In this document: positions 16,807 to 27,003 of the stretch, in pieces
Layout of the letters: each line of letters begins with the position of its first letter
How positions within the stretch are numbered: the stretch's first letter is position 1
Source of the DNA: Nitrosomonadales bacterium
GTDB taxonomy: Bacteria; Pseudomonadota; Gammaproteobacteria; Burkholderiales; Gallionellaceae
DNA: 64,000 bases
Assembly (NCBI GenBank): GCA_016208015.1
Contig: JACQYW010000007.1
Span: 1-64,000, forward strand
Direction of reading: 5' to 3'
Notes under the pieces: generated by a model
Database searches by the model: none
Told to the model about the DNA's origin: nothing
Seen by the model: the letters and a program-made list of their open reading frames with translations, nothing else
Position numbers and translations under genes: made by a program

Positions 16807-19800
16807 TCAGTGTGCCGCCCCGACCAGCCGGGCGATATGCTCCAGCAATTCTTCTTCGTGGTAGGGCTTGCCCATGTATTCGTTCACGCCCAGTTCCAGC
16901 GCGTAGCGGCGGTGTTTGTCGGCCGTGCGCGATGTGATCATGATGATAGGCAGGTCCTGGGTACGGCTGTCCTGGCGCATGCGCTTGGCCAGCTCGAAAC
17001 CGTCCATGCGCGGCATCTCGACGTCGAGCAGCATGATGTCCGGCAACACCTCGGTCAGTTGTTCCAGCGCGTCCACGCCGTCCTTGGCCGTGACCACCTG
17101 ATAACCCGAGCGTGCGAGCAGCCGTCCGGTGATCTTGCGCACGGTGAGCGAATCGTCCACCACCATCACCACCGGCACGCGGTGTACCGCCTCTGCCGTC
17201 ACGGCGGCCTTGGCGATCTTGCGCGACACCGCGATGCGCTGGGTGAACGCGATCGGGTTGATGATGAGGATCACGGTGCCGTTACCGGATACCGTGGCGC
17301 CCGCGATCCCGGGCAAGCGTGCCAGTTGCGGGCCGATGTTCTTGACCACGACTTCCTGGTTGCCGAGCAGTTCGTCCACATGCACCGCGATGCGATGCTC
17401 GCCCGCGCGCAGCAACAGAACCGGATTGTGCGGCAGACTTTCGACCTCGGCTTCGTCGTCGCCGACCAGCCGCGCCAGATAATGCAGCGGGTAGCGCGCG
17501 CCCTGCCAGTCGACGAATGCCTGCTGGTAAGACGCTTCCAGTGCGGCAGGCTTCAGCTGCTGCACGTTCTCGATCATGACCGACGGCAAGGCATAGACGT
17601 TCTGCCCGGCACGGATCATCAACACCTTGGACACCGCCAGCGTCAAGGGCAGGTGGATGGTGAAGCGCACACCGCGTCCCGGTTCGGAAGCCACGTCCAC
17701 GCGTCCGCCCAATGCGGTGATCTCGCTGCGCACCACATCGAGACCGACGCCGCGGCCGGAGATCTCGGTGATCTCCCTGGCAGTGGAAAGTCCCGGCGTA
17801 AAGATCAGCTGCATCGCCAGTTCGTCGCTGATGTCCTCCCCTTCCTGCAGCACGCCGTTCTCGATGGCCTTCTGGCGCACGCGCGCGATATCGAGCCCGG
17901 CACCGTCATCGCTGAAATCGAACACCACCTCGTTGCTTTCCTGATGCAGGGACAGGCGGATCTCGCCGATGGGCTCCTTGCCCGCACGCTCGCGCTGTTC
18001 CGGCGTCTCCAGACCGTGGGCGACCGCATTGCGCAGCAGGTGCTCGAACGGGGCGGTCATCTTTTCCAGCACGCTGCGGTCGAGCTCGACTTCGGTGCCC
18101 GCCAGGTCGAGGTTGGCGCGTATGCCCAGTTCCTTGCCGGTCTGGCGCACGATACGGTACAGGCGTTCGCTGATGCTTGAGAACGGCACCATGCGGATAT
18201 TCATCAACCCTTGCTGCAAGTCGCGGTTGAGCTGTGCCTGGGCGCTGAGCGCCGCCTCGGCCTCGGCCAGGTTCTTCAACAGGGCCTGCTGAACGGTCTG
18301 CACGTCGTGCACACTTTCGTTCATGAAGCGCGTCAATTCCTGGAAGCGGGTGAAACGGTCGAACTCCAGCGGGTCGAATTTTTCGGCGCTGTCGCCGCTG
18401 ACCGAGATGCGCGCCTGCATCTGGCCTTCGGCGTGGATCTCGATCTCGCGCACCTGTTTGCGCAGACGGTTCACGCTCTCGGTCAGTTCCTGCACGCTGT
18501 TCTTGAACTCGCTCAACTCCAGTTCGATGCGCGAACGCGCCACACTGACTTCGCCCGCCTCGTTGACCAGCCGGTCCACCGTGTCGGAACGCACGCGCAA
18601 CAGTGCTGCCTGCATGGCGCGTTCGGCGCCGATCTCCAGCGCCTGCTTCGAAATAGTCTGGGTGATATCGGACTGTTGTTGCGGCGCGGCACCCGGCAGC
18701 GCGGGCTGTGCCGCGACTCCCCCGGCCGCCTGCGGAAGCTGCAGTTGCTCGATGGCACCGCCGATACGATCATGGTAATTATCCAGCTCGGACCACAGCG
18801 CGGCGCTGAATTCGCCTCTGGCCAAAGCACTTTCGACACGGTCTTCGACGCGGTGGGTCAATTCACCCAGGCGCATCGCGCCGGCCATGCGAGCACTGCC
18901 TTTGAGCGTGTGCAGGCTGCGCTGGAGGTTGCGTCCAAGCTGCGCATCGCTGGGCTGCTCGCGCCAGGCGCGCAGAGTGGTTCCGATCTGCGGATAGAGT
19001 TCGTGCGCTTCCTCGAGGAAGATCGGCAGCAACTGCTCGTCGAGCTCGTCGTGCACGGAACGCTCCCGCTGCACCGGCAGCGGTTCGGGTTCCGGCTCGT
19101 CGGTCGTGGCGACGAGCCCTGCTTCGGCCTCGCCGGTCGCGGGCGTCCCGGCCATTTCCGGTTCTTGCGCGGGCACGGCGACCGCTGCCGCCGCTTCCGT
19201 CGGCAGCCCGAAATCCAGCGTGATCTCCGGCGCTGCGGTTGCTTCGGCCTCTTGCGGCAACTCGGTGCTGTCCGGCTCCGCGGCAATTGCCGGCGCGAAA
19301 TCGAAGGTGATTCCGGACAGGAACTCCGGCACGGGGAGCTTCTCTTCTGCGGCTACAGGCAATTCGAAGTCCAGTGTGACGGGCGCTTCCGTCTCGGCTG
19401 TCTTCTCTTCCGGCGTTGTCGGCAACCCGAAATCCAGTGCAGGGGAGAATTCCGGTATGGCAGCCTTCTCCGGCATGACGGGCAGTTCTAGATCCGGCGC
19501 GGCAGACTGCTCCGTTTCGTATTCTGACGTTTCCGTCGCCGCAAGCCCCCTGTCCGCCTGCAGGCGGGCGATCAGTTCCGCCTGCGGCCGGGGTTCCTGG
19601 CGCTGTTCGCGCACCATGGCACACATCTCGTCCAGACGATCGACGACCTGATCGATGAAGGCGATCTGCCCGTCATCCACCACATGCGGCTGGTCGATAC
19701 GCTCTTCCAGCCAGAGTTCCAGGGCGTAGGCCAGTTCGGCGATCTGCACGAAACCCATGGTGCGGTTGACACCCGCCAGGGTGTGCGCGGCGCGCATGAA

Positions 19801-22110
19801 GTCGTAGGTGACGATATGCGATTCGGTCTCGTGCAGCACTTCCAATTGCGCACGCAATGCTTCCACATGGCCTGCCGCTTCTTCGGTGGCGATGTTGAAC
19901 AGTACCGGCGACAGACTGACCGAGCCGATCTCGACCGGGCCTTCTTCCGCTTCCGCGCTCCTGCCTTTGGGTTGCGGGATCTCTTTGTCGTTCTCGATGC
20001 AATCCGCCACGGTAAGCAGATACGAGGTGTCGATGGTGGCGGACGTGCTGCCGCTGTGCAGCATATCCACCCAGTGCTGGAACAGCACTTCGGCATCGCC
20101 GATCATGTCGAGCAGTTCCGGCGTGGCCGGCTTGTTGTCCTGCAGCCATTTGTTCATGGCGCGCTCGACCGCCCAGGCGACCTCGCCCAGTTCGGCGAGT
20201 CCGACCATGCGACTGCTGCCCTTGAGCGTGTGGAAGCTGCGCCGCATGGTGACCAGCGGCTCGCGGCTGTCCATGTGCAGTCGGCTGGTCTCCAGATTGT
20301 TGCGCAGGGTCTCCATGACTTCACGCGCTTCTTCCAGAAAGACTTCCAGCAACTCTTCGTCCTCCCCGCCCGTCCTTATCGTGACGCCGGCAGGCACGGC
20401 TTCTTCTTCCGGCAGCGGGGTATCCTGCTGGCCGGAAGCGGCACGCACTTCGGTGAGCTCCTGCAACACGCCGTTCAATGAGGAAGGACCGGGCTTCTGT
20501 CCGAGCACCAGCGCGTGCACATATTCTTCCAGCGCGCTGATGGCTGCCGCTACCGTGCGCATCTCGGCAGCAGCGGGAGTGGCGCCCTGTACATAACGTT
20601 CCGAGACCTGCCGCAGCATGCCGGTCAATTGCACGGCTGCTTCCAGAGAGAGGATGTGCAGGCCTCCCTGCACCTGGCTCAACAGACGGCCGATCTGGGA
20701 CAGCTCGGCGCGCTTGGCGGCATCGGTGAAGAACGCATTCAGGCTCTGCTCGATGAGTTGCAGGTTCCCCTGCATCTCGGTCGCCAGCGGCACCATCGCT
20801 TCTTGCTGCCCCATCTGGCAATACAGCGAGACCAGATTGCTGAATTTGTCCGCGTCCTCGGGCATGCGCATCAGCGCGCCTTGCAGGCGCGTGCTCAGGA
20901 TGCGCGTCTGCTCGTGGAAACCGCTGCCCAGGTGCTGATAATGTTCGATACCCCCGTCGAGCAGCAACAAAGCCATCGCCATGTCCATGGAAATGCGTTG
21001 CACGCGCTCCGGCTCGTCCGCATTTTGCGCGGCAGTCTGGAGCTGCTTGCACAGGAACTGCAGGGTGTTGCGGTCAAGGTGTTCGGACAGCTCGTGCAGT
21101 TTGGTGATCTCTTCGGCAAAGCGCTGGCATGCGCCCGCTTCATCGGCGATGCAGTGCTCCCAGACTTCTTCGGCCAGACGCAGTTGTGTGCTCATGTTCT
21201 CAAGCAAGGCGGCGGTCGCGCTCGGCGGCAACGGCGGCTCTTCCGGCAGATAGACATCCAGTGCGTACACGCTTTTGATCTGTTCGACCGTGTCGCTCAC
21301 CGAATGACTGCGGGCGATCAGATACAGCATCTCGCTGATGGCGCCCTCTTCGTCGAACGCGCTGCCGTCGGTCAGCGATTTCATCTTGAGGTCGATGCGG
21401 CTGAGTACCTTCCTGACATTGAGTTCGGGCGGCACGCCTTCATGCATCAGACAATCGAGCAAGCCGGCGGCGACCCACCAGAAACCGCGTTGCAGATTCT
21501 GCGGTGCGCAGGCAAGGGCGGCGCGCACTGCCGCCAGCATCATGCGCACGGATTCGGGAACATTGTCCTGACGCAACCACTTCAGCAGCGCCTGCTGGAA
21601 TTGCATGCGGGCGCTCTTGATATGCGCGGCCGCCTCGCCATCCTGCGGCACCTGCAATAGCGCTTCCGGCAACTCGACTTGCAACAAGGGGAAGAACAGG
21701 TCGACATCAAAGGCCATCTCCAGCCCGCGCGCCTGCAACATCTCCTGGTATTCGTGGAACAGGCGCAGGGTGGCGTTGGTCGCACCGTCCGCCAGTGCAT
21801 CCAGATAATGGGTCAGCCCGAACAGGGCGCGGCGGATGACATCGCGGCGCAGGACGGTGATGTCCTGCGGCTGGTTGAATTCCTGCAACTGTTTTTCCAG
21901 TTCCGCGCAGAACACCGACAGCCCGGTCAGCGACAACATGCGCAGCACACCGACGATGCGATGCAGCTCTTCCTGCGCATTCTTCAGGGCATCGCGATTG
22001 CCACCGCCGGAGGAGAAGAAGTCTTCCAATTCGCGGCTGATGTTCGCCAGCGAGCCGTCCAAGCCCGGCTTGACCGACAACAACGGCAGCGTATTGAATT
22101 GTGCCTGCAC
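16807..22110 (-). CDS. chpA: ChpA (PilL)-type hybrid chemosensory kinase for type IV pili
   Basis: The 1767-residue CheA-like kinase of the Pil-Chp pathway controls pilus extension and surface sensing. A degenerate N-terminal phosphotransfer-like region comes first. Three histidine phosphotransfer domains follow: FHTLKGSSRM near residue 623, AHTLAGVNRT near 772 and LHTLKGSARM near 1065. Between the last two is an acidic Pro/Ala linker with repeated LDFGLP-like units. Then come dimerisation and kinase domains (HLLRNAVAHG near 1355, GRGVGLDVVRSE near 1448), a CheW domain, and a receiver (MVVDDSLTVRK near 1650, phosphoacceptor in LLDVEMPRMDG). It starts with GTG after AAGGA. Pseudomonas ChpA is larger with more phosphotransfer domains. 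Confidence 0.94.
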   Translation of the reverse strand: MQAQFNTLPLLSVKPGLDGSLANISRELEDFFSSGGGNRDALKNAQEELHRIVGVLRMLSLTGLSVFCAELEKQLQEFNQPQDITVLRRDVIRRALFGLTHYLDALADGATNATLRLFHEYQEMLQARGLEMAFDVDLFFPLLQVELPEALLQVPQDGEAAAHIKSARMQFQQALLKWLRQDNVPESVRMMLAAVRAALACAPQNLQRGFWWVAAGLLDCLMHEGVPPELNVRKVLSRIDLKMKSLTDGSAFDEEGAISEMLYLIARSHSVSDTVEQIKSVYALDVYLPEEPPLPPSATAALLENMSTQLRLAEEVWEHCIADEAGACQRFAEEITKLHELSEHLDRNTLQFLCKQLQTAAQNADEPERVQRISMDMAMALLLLDGGIEHYQHLGSGFHEQTRILSTRLQGALMRMPEDADKFSNLVSLYCQMGQQEAMVPLATEMQGNLQLIEQSLNAFFTDAAKRAELSQIGRLLSQVQGGLHILSLEAAVQLTGMLRQVSERYVQGATPAAAEMRTVAAAISALEEYVHALVLGQKPGPSSLNGVLQELTEVRAASGQQDTPLPEEEAVPAGVTIRTGGEDEELLEVFLEEAREVMETLRNNLETSRLHMDSREPLVTMRRSFHTLKGSSRMVGLAELGEVAWAVERAMNKWLQDNKPATPELLDMIGDAEVLFQHWVDMLHSGSTSATIDTSYLLTVADCIENDKEIPQPKGRSAEAEEGPVEIGSVSLSPVLFNIATEEAAGHVEALRAQLEVLHETESHIVTYDFMRAAHTLAGVNRTMGFVQIAELAYALELWLEERIDQPHVVDDGQIAFIDQVVDRLDEMCAMVREQRQEPRPQAELIARLQADRGLAATETSEYETEQSAAPDLELPVMPEKAAIPEFSPALDFGLPTTPEEKTAETEAPVTLDFELPVAAEEKLPVPEFLSGITFDFAPAIAAEPDSTELPQEAEATAAPEITLDFGLPTEAAAAVAVPAQEPEMAGTPATGEAEAGLVATTDEPEPEPLPVQRERSVHDELDEQLLPIFLEEAHELYPQIGTTLRAWREQPSDAQLGRNLQRSLHTLKGSARMAGAMRLGELTHRVEDRVESALARGEFSAALWSELDNYHDRIGGAIEQLQLPQAAGGVAAQPALPGAAPQQQSDITQTISKQALEIGAERAMQAALLRVRSDTVDRLVNEAGEVSVARSRIELELSEFKNSVQELTESVNRLRKQVREIEIHAEGQMQARISVSGDSAEKFDPLEFDRFTRFQELTRFMNESVHDVQTVQQALLKNLAEAEAALSAQAQLNRDLQQGLMNIRMVPFSSISERLYRIVRQTGKELGIRANLDLAGTEVELDRSVLEKMTAPFEHLLRNAVAHGLETPEQRERAGKEPIGEIRLSLHQESNEVVFDFSDDGAGLDIARVRQKAIENGVLQEGEDISDELAMQLIFTPGLSTAREITEISGRGVGLDVVRSEITALGGRVDVASEPGRGVRFTIHLPLTLAVSKVLMIRAGQNVYALPSVMIENVQQLKPAALEASYQQAFVDWQGARYPLHYLARLVGDDEAEVESLPHNPVLLLRAGEHRIAVHVDELLGNQEVVVKNIGPQLARLPGIAGATVSGNGTVILIINPIAFTQRIAVSRKIAKAAVTAEAVHRVPVVMVVDDSLTVRKITGRLLARSGYQVVTAKDGVDALEQLTEVLPDIMLLDVEMPRMDGFELAKRMRQDSRTQDLPIIMITSRTADKHRRYALELGVNEYMGKPYHEEELLEHIARLVGAAH

Positions 22111-22119
22111 GGTCTTCCT

Positions 22120-24141
22120 TTACAGTTTGAAGCCGGACACCGAGCTGCTCAGCTCGCTCGCTAGGCCTTCCAACTGGGTAACGGATGCATTGGTACGCTG
22201 CGTGCTTTGCGACGTGTGCTCGGTGATCTTCAGGATGTCGGTCATGACCCCCGCCACTTCGCGCGCCATGTCGGTCTGCACCTGCGTGGACACCGAGATA
22301 CTGTTCACCAGGTCGGTCAGTTCGCGCGTGGATTTTTCGATCTCCTGCAGCGCCTGACCGGCGGCATCGGACAGTTTCGCCCCGTCCACCACACCCTGCG
22401 TACTCTTTTCCATAGCGGCCACCGCGTCCTGGGTGTCGCTCTGAATGGTCTTCACCAGCATACCGATCTGCTTGGTCGCCTCGGCGGAACGTTCCGCGAG
22501 TCGCTGCACTTCTTCCGCCACCACCGCGAAGCCGCGTCCCGCCTCGCCCGCCGATGCCGCCTGGATCGCCGCGTTCAGCGCCAGCACGTTGGTCTGTTCG
22601 GTGATGTCCGAGATCAGGTCCACGATCTCGCCGATCTCCTGCGAGCTTTCGCCCAGCCGCTTGATGCGCTTGGAGGTGTCCTGGATCTGCTCGCGGATGC
22701 CGTCCATGCCGGACACCGAATTCTGCACCGCACGGGCACCGCGCTCGGTCACTTCCAGCGTGCGTCGCGCCACTTCGGAAGATTGTGAAGCGCTGCTGTC
22801 GACTTCCTGGATGGATTTGGTCATCAGTTCGACCGCGCCGCCCGCATCGCGGATCTCGGTCGCCTGCTTCTGCGTCGCGGTCAACAGATCCTTGGTCACC
22901 ACGCCCGCCTCGCTGGTGGCGCGCGCCACCTGCTGCGAAGCGGTGTTCACGCGCGCGACCAGTTTCCGCAACTCGTCGGTGGTGTAGTTGACCGAGTCGG
23001 CGATCGCGCCGGTGATGTCTTCCGACACCGTCGCACGGATGGTCAGGTCGCCGTCGGCCAGGTCGGACAGTTCGTTCATCAGGCGCAGAATCGCCTGCTG
23101 GTTGTTGCGGTTGGTCTGTCCTGCCTCGCGTTCGCGGCGCTTGGACTCATCCAGATAGATCTTGGAGAGCAACAGCAGCAACAGCAGCAGCATGCCGCCG
23201 GAAAAGAACACCGCGAAGCTGGTGGCGCGTGCCGTGGTCGTTCTTTCGTAGTCGTTGACCAGTTTTTGCGTCGACGACAGCAACTGCTCGCCTTCTTCCA
23301 GGATGCTCTTGCCCGCCAGTCGCGAGGTCAGCACGTCCCCCGCATTGGCGGCGATGAATCCCACCACCGACTGGTAACCCTCAAAGTCTTCCTTGAGCAG
23401 CATCACGGTTGCATCGCTCTGCGGCAACTGTCCCAGCAGTTCCGTGGCTTCGCGGATCTTCGGTTCCAGTCCCGGCAAGTCTTCGGTGGAGGCCGATGTC
23501 AGCACCATCTGCACCGCACTGGTGATCTGCTCGATCAGGCGGTTCAGACGGTCGGCCTTGGCTGCATAGGCCGGTGTGGCCCGCTCCGCTACCTGATTGG
23601 ACAAGTTCAGCATGTCGCGCTGACCGGCGGCACCACGCTCCAGCGTCACCAGCAAAGGACGGCCTTTTTCCAGTTCGTCCAGCAAGATACCCATGCGCTT
23701 CCAGACCACCAGCACCTTTTGCAGCGATTCGCGCGCCATGCCCTCGGTGGGCGGCAGGGCATCCGCACCTTTGTCCAGCGAGTTCAGGATGTCCGAGAAT
23801 TCGGCGCGCGTCGTCTCCAGGCCCTCGAACGCAGCGGAGTCGCCGGAGAAGCTGGCTGCCGCGTCTTTCGCCAGGCGTTGCGACAACATCAGCAACTTGG
23901 AGGATTGCGCCACATAACGCGAAGCATGCGAGGCGTCGCGCGTATCCAGATAAGTGAATACCGCCGCGATCAGCAGGAAGAACAGCAGCAGGCCGCCGAG
24001 GACGCGCAGTTGCTTGTCAAAGGATTGTTTGCTGAACCAGGGGAGTTGGATCGTCCGGATCTCGACCGGGCCGCCGTCTCCCTTTTTGGTGAAACTCTGT
24101 GCCGGTTTCTTCGACAAACTGAACGGTAACTTGAAAGCCAT
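22120..24141 (-). CDS. pilJ: PilJ methyl-accepting chemotaxis protein of the Pil-Chp system
   Basis: The 673-residue transducer senses pilin state or surface contact in the periplasm and controls ChpA. It has a short cytoplasmic head, a first membrane segment at about 47-65, and a periplasmic region with two PilJ-type four-helix repeats. A second membrane segment lies at about 305-325, followed by HAMP and a signalling domain with the hairpin tip [23 protein letters not shown]... motif. The MAFKLPFSL start is chosen because GGAGGAGAAG lies before it. No CheR-type methyltransferase gene (pilK) follows, unlike in Pseudomonas. Confidence 0.93.
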   Translation of the reverse strand: MAFKLPFSLSKKPAQSFTKKGDGGPVEIRTIQLPWFSKQSFDKQLRVLGGLLLFFLLIAAVFTYLDTRDASHASRYVAQSSKLLMLSQRLAKDAAASFSGDSAAFEGLETTRAEFSDILNSLDKGADALPPTEGMARESLQKVLVVWKRMGILLDELEKGRPLLVTLERGAAGQRDMLNLSNQVAERATPAYAAKADRLNRLIEQITSAVQMVLTSASTEDLPGLEPKIREATELLGQLPQSDATVMLLKEDFEGYQSVVGFIAANAGDVLTSRLAGKSILEEGEQLLSSTQKLVNDYERTTTARATSFAVFFSGGMLLLLLLLLSKIYLDESKRREREAGQTNRNNQQAILRLMNELSDLADGDLTIRATVSEDITGAIADSVNYTTDELRKLVARVNTASQQVARATSEAGVVTKDLLTATQKQATEIRDAGGAVELMTKSIQEVDSSASQSSEVARRTLEVTERGARAVQNSVSGMDGIREQIQDTSKRIKRLGESSQEIGEIVDLISDITEQTNVLALNAAIQAASAGEAGRGFAVVAEEVQRLAERSAEATKQIGMLVKTIQSDTQDAVAAMEKSTQGVVDGAKLSDAAGQALQEIEKSTRELTDLVNSISVSTQVQTDMAREVAGVMTDILKITEHTSQSTQRTNASVTQLEGLASELSSSVSGFKL

Positions 24142-24163
24142 TTCTTCTCCTCCCGAGCGCGCC

Positions 24164-24661
24164 TTACGCGCCGATCTGTAAAAATTCCGGCTGTTGCAGC
24201 AATTCCGCCAAGTCCAGCTTGCGCCACACCTGACCATTCGCATCCAGCAAATGAACCTCGCCGTCCTGTTCGTCGCGCACCCAATCTTTGGCATTGCGCA
24301 GCCCCAGCACACGGGTCACCAGCAAACCGGCATTGAAAGCGAACTTCTGCCCTGCCAGCAACACACGACTTTGGCCCTCACGCGGGGTCGGCGCCCCGCC
24401 CATATAAACACCGATATCGGCAATGCTATAGAGGTTGCCGCGCACGTTGGCGACGCCGCAATACCAGGGTTTGGTCAGCGGCACCTGCGTCAGTGGCGGT
24501 AACGGCAGGACTTCGCTGATGTCGGCCATGTCGACCAGCCAGTATTTTTCACCCACCTGCACGCCCAGCGTGGAGGCATGATCGCTTCCGCCAGCCACCT
24601 GGGCTTGCAGACGATCCAGCACACTCTGCTGGAATTCGCGCAGGTTGAAGCGCTTTGACAT
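24164..24661 (-). CDS. pilI: PilI, CheW-type adaptor of the Pil-Chp system
   Basis: The 165-residue CheW-domain protein links PilJ receptors to the ChpA kinase. Visible family features are [44 protein letters not shown] and the later [10 protein letters not shown]. It lies between pilH and pilJ in the order pilG-pilH-pilI-pilJ-chpA known from Pseudomonas and Acinetobacter. Its ribosome-binding site is weak, so translation may depend on the upstream gene 13 bases away. Confidence 0.92.
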   Translation of the reverse strand: MSKRFNLREFQQSVLDRLQAQVAGGSDHASTLGVQVGEKYWLVDMADISEVLPLPPLTQVPLTKPWYCGVANVRGNLYSIADIGVYMGGAPTPREGQSRVLLAGQKFAFNAGLLVTRVLGLRNAKDWVRDEQDGEVHLLDANGQVWRKLDLAELLQQPEFLQIGA

Positions 24662-24674
24662 ATCGGCTTGACGG

Positions 24675-25040
24675 CTAGCCTAATGCAGCGATCTTGCCGA
24701 GCAGCTCATCCGCGCTGATCGGCTTGGTGATGTAGTCCTTCGCTCCCTGGCGCAATCCCCAGATCTTGTCGGTCTCCTGTCCCTTGGTGGTACAGATGAT
24801 GACCGGGATATGTTGCGTCACCGGATCCTGCGTGATCGCCTTGGTCGCCTGGAAGCCGTTCAGTCCCGGCATCACCACATCCATCAGAATAAGGTCGGGC
24901 AGTTCGGTCTTGGAACTCTCGACCGCCTTCTCGCCGCTTTCGGCATAGACCACGGTAAAGCCTTTCTTGCCCAGGATATCCCCCAACACATGGCGCTCCG
25001 TTGCGGAGTCGTCCACGACCATTACTTTTTTAATTGCCAT
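24675..25040 (-). CDS. pilH: PilH, single-domain response regulator
   Basis: The 121-residue receiver-only protein has the acidic pocket MVVDDSATERH, the phosphoacceptor in LILMDVVMPGLNG and the conserved lysine in DYITKPIS. In Pil-Chp systems PilH opposes PilG and is linked to pilus retraction or acts as a phosphate sink. The MAIKKVMVV start is chosen because GAGG is nine bases upstream; an earlier ATG three codons before is too close to it. The gene overlaps the end of pilG by 11 bases. Confidence 0.92.
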   Translation of the reverse strand: MAIKKVMVVDDSATERHVLGDILGKKGFTVVYAESGEKAVESSKTELPDLILMDVVMPGLNGFQATKAITQDPVTQHIPVIICTTKGQETDKIWGLRQGAKDYITKPISADELLGKIAALG

Positions 25041-25440
25041 AATCTGCATCCTCAGGTTGCTTGGTTGTGTGCATCGTCACTGCTTCGATCAGACTTTTCT
25101 TGCTGAACGGTTTGGTCAGGTACTGGTCGGCGCCGACCAGCTTGCCGCGCGCACGATCGAACAGGCTGTCCTTGCTGGTCAGCATGACCACCGGCGTATC
25201 CTTGAATTGGGCGTGGTTCTTGATGAGGGCGCAGGTCTGGTATCCATCCAGACGCGGCATCATGACGTCGACGAAGATGATATCCGGCTTGTTGTCGACC
25301 ACCTTGGAGAGGCCGTCGAAGCCATCTTCCGCCAGCACGACCTTGCAGCCCGCTTGCGACAAGAATATCTCGCCGCTACGGCGTATGGTGTTGCTGTCGT
25401 CGATGAGCACCACGCGGATACCCGATAAATTCTCGCTCAC
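25030..25440 (-). CDS. pilG: PilG, single-domain response regulator
   Basis: The 136-residue receiver protein contains VVLIDDSNTIRRSGE, phosphoacceptor in IIFVDVMMPRLDGYQTCALI and QYLTKPFSKKSL, close to Pseudomonas PilG. PilG promotes pilus extension and cAMP signalling in that system. A GTG at 25440 is preferred because AAGG lies nine bases upstream; the earlier in-frame GTG at 25449 abuts this site. It is the first gene of the Pil-Chp set, with a possible promoter at 25501-25530. Confidence 0.92.
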   Translation of the reverse strand: MSENLSGIRVVLIDDSNTIRRSGEIFLSQAGCKVVLAEDGFDGLSKVVDNKPDIIFVDVMMPRLDGYQTCALIKNHAQFKDTPVVMLTSKDSLFDRARGKLVGADQYLTKPFSKKSLIEAVTMHTTKQPEDADYGN

Positions 25441-25500
25441 GCTCGCCACCCTTGACTATTATTATTTCTAGATGCGCAGGAACTGCGCCCGTCATCCGCG

Positions 25501-25530
25501 ATGCTACCGCATTTATCCCCGCACGTTCAA
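25501..25530 (-). promoter_or_regulatory. Possible sigma-70 promoter of the pil-chp operon
   Basis: On the minus strand TTGAAC (25530-25525) and TAGCAT (25506-25501) are 18 bases apart. They lie in the 102-base gap between trkH and pilG. The -10 match is moderate and trkH read-through is an alternative source of transcription. Confidence 0.4.
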
Positions 25531-25542
25531 TGTTTCCGCGCC

Positions 25543-27003
25543 TTAACGCCTCCAGAAGGCAGGCGTGAACAGGATCAATACCGTGAATATCTCCAGCCGC
25601 CCGATCAGCATCGCCGTGGTGCAGACCCAGGTCTGGAAATCGGTCAGGCCCTGATAGTTACTCGCCGGGCCGACCACGCCGAGACCCGGCCCTGCGTTGT
25701 TGATGCAGGCGATCACCGCCGAGAACGACGAAATGAAGTCCAGGCCGCTGATCAGCAAGGCGAAGGTCAAGCTTGCGATACTGATGAAATAAAGGAAGAT
25801 GAACCCCAGTACAGCAAACACAATGTTGTTGGCAATCACATGTCCGCCGATTTTCATCGGATTGACCGCCGCCGGATGCAATAATTTGAGGAATTCGCGC
25901 CCGGCCTGTTTGACAAGTACCAGCGTGCGGATCATCTTGATGCCGCCGCCGGTGGAACCGGAGCTTACCGCTATAGAGCTCAACAAAAGCATCCACAACG
26001 GGGCAAAAATCGGCCACTGGTTGAAGTCCTGGCTGGCAAAACCGCAATCCGTTGCCATCGATACCAGATTGAAACTGGCGTGGCGCAGGGCCGTCCAGAA
26101 TCCCGGGTAGGTTCCCTGCCACCACAGGAATGCACCGATTCCGACACAACTGCCCAGAATCAATGCGATCGTTGCGATCGCTTCCGCATCGAGTAGATAG
26201 ACCTTCAAGCTCTTGCCGCGCCAAGCCAGAAAGTGCGTGGCGAAGTTGATTGCCGCAATCAGCATGAACACAATGAGGATGGCTTCGATCAGGGGCGAGT
26301 TGAAATAGCCCACACTGTTATCGTGCGTGGAGAAGCCGCCAAGCGACAGGGCAGCGAAGGAGTGGCAGATTGCGTCCAGCCAGTTCATCCCCGCCGCCTT
26401 CAGCGCAAGAATACAGCCCAGCGTTATGCCGGCATAAACCACCCACAAATTGCGTGCCGTTTCGGAGATACGCGGCGTTAGCGCAGAATCCTTCATCGGC
26501 CCCGGCGTCTCGGCTTTGAACAACTGGCGTCCGCCGATGCCAAGCAATGGCAGAATGGCCACGGCCAGCACGATGATACCCATGCCGCCCAACCAGTTCA
26601 GTTCATGCCGCCAGATATTGATCGCGGGCGGCAGGTTGTCCAGCCCGACCAGTACTGTCGCACCCGTCGTGGTCATACCGGACATGGTCTCGAAATAGGC
26701 ATCGGTGAACGACAGGTTGTGGATCATCATCAGCAAGGGAATAGCGCCGAAGGCCGGCATCGCCGTCCACATCGCCACCACCAGCAGATAACCGTGGCGG
26801 ATGGAGAGCTCGCCTTTGTAGCGCCGCGTCGCCAGCCACATCAACATCCCGGCGCTGAACGTCCACAGCATGGTCAGCAGGAAATCCCACAGCAGGAGGT
26901 AATCGCCATAGATCAGCGCAGTGGCGGCAGGCAAAAGATACGCGATGCTGAACACCACCAGCATCAGGCCCAGAGCGTGAATAACGGTGAATAAACGGCC
27001 CAT
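25543..27003 (-). CDS. trkH: TrkH potassium uptake channel subunit
   Basis: TrkH is the K+-translocating membrane subunit of the Trk system. The 486-residue protein is hydrophobic, with the repeated pore-loop segments TMSGMTTTGATVLVG, SFAALSLGGFSTHDNS, ATDCGFASQDFN and CINNAGPGLGVVG. These give the four P-loops of the family, and SSGSTGGGIKMIR is a typical intracellular loop. The ATG overlaps the trkA stop as TGATG, so the two subunits are translationally coupled. A much longer open frame upstream of this ATG only overlaps trkA in another frame. Confidence 0.96.
   Translation of the reverse strand: MGRLFTVIHALGLMLVVFSIAYLLPAATALIYGDYLLLWDFLLTMLWTFSAGMLMWLATRRYKGELSIRHGYLLVVAMWTAMPAFGAIPLLMMIHNLSFTDAYFETMSGMTTTGATVLVGLDNLPPAINIWRHELNWLGGMGIIVLAVAILPLLGIGGRQLFKAETPGPMKDSALTPRISETARNLWVVYAGITLGCILALKAAGMNWLDAICHSFAALSLGGFSTHDNSVGYFNSPLIEAILIVFMLIAAINFATHFLAWRGKSLKVYLLDAEAIATIALILGSCVGIGAFLWWQGTYPGFWTALRHASFNLVSMATDCGFASQDFNQWPIFAPLWMLLLSSIAVSSGSTGGGIKMIRTLVLVKQAGREFLKLLHPAAVNPMKIGGHVIANNIVFAVLGFIFLYFISIASLTFALLISGLDFISSFSAVIACINNAGPGLGVVGPASNYQGLTDFQTWVCTTAMLIGRLEIFTVLILFTPAFWRR

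Noticed and set aside
20515..21660. A 381-codon plus-strand frame inside chpA
   Set aside because: It lies wholly antisense to chpA, has no ribosome site and no domain resemblance.
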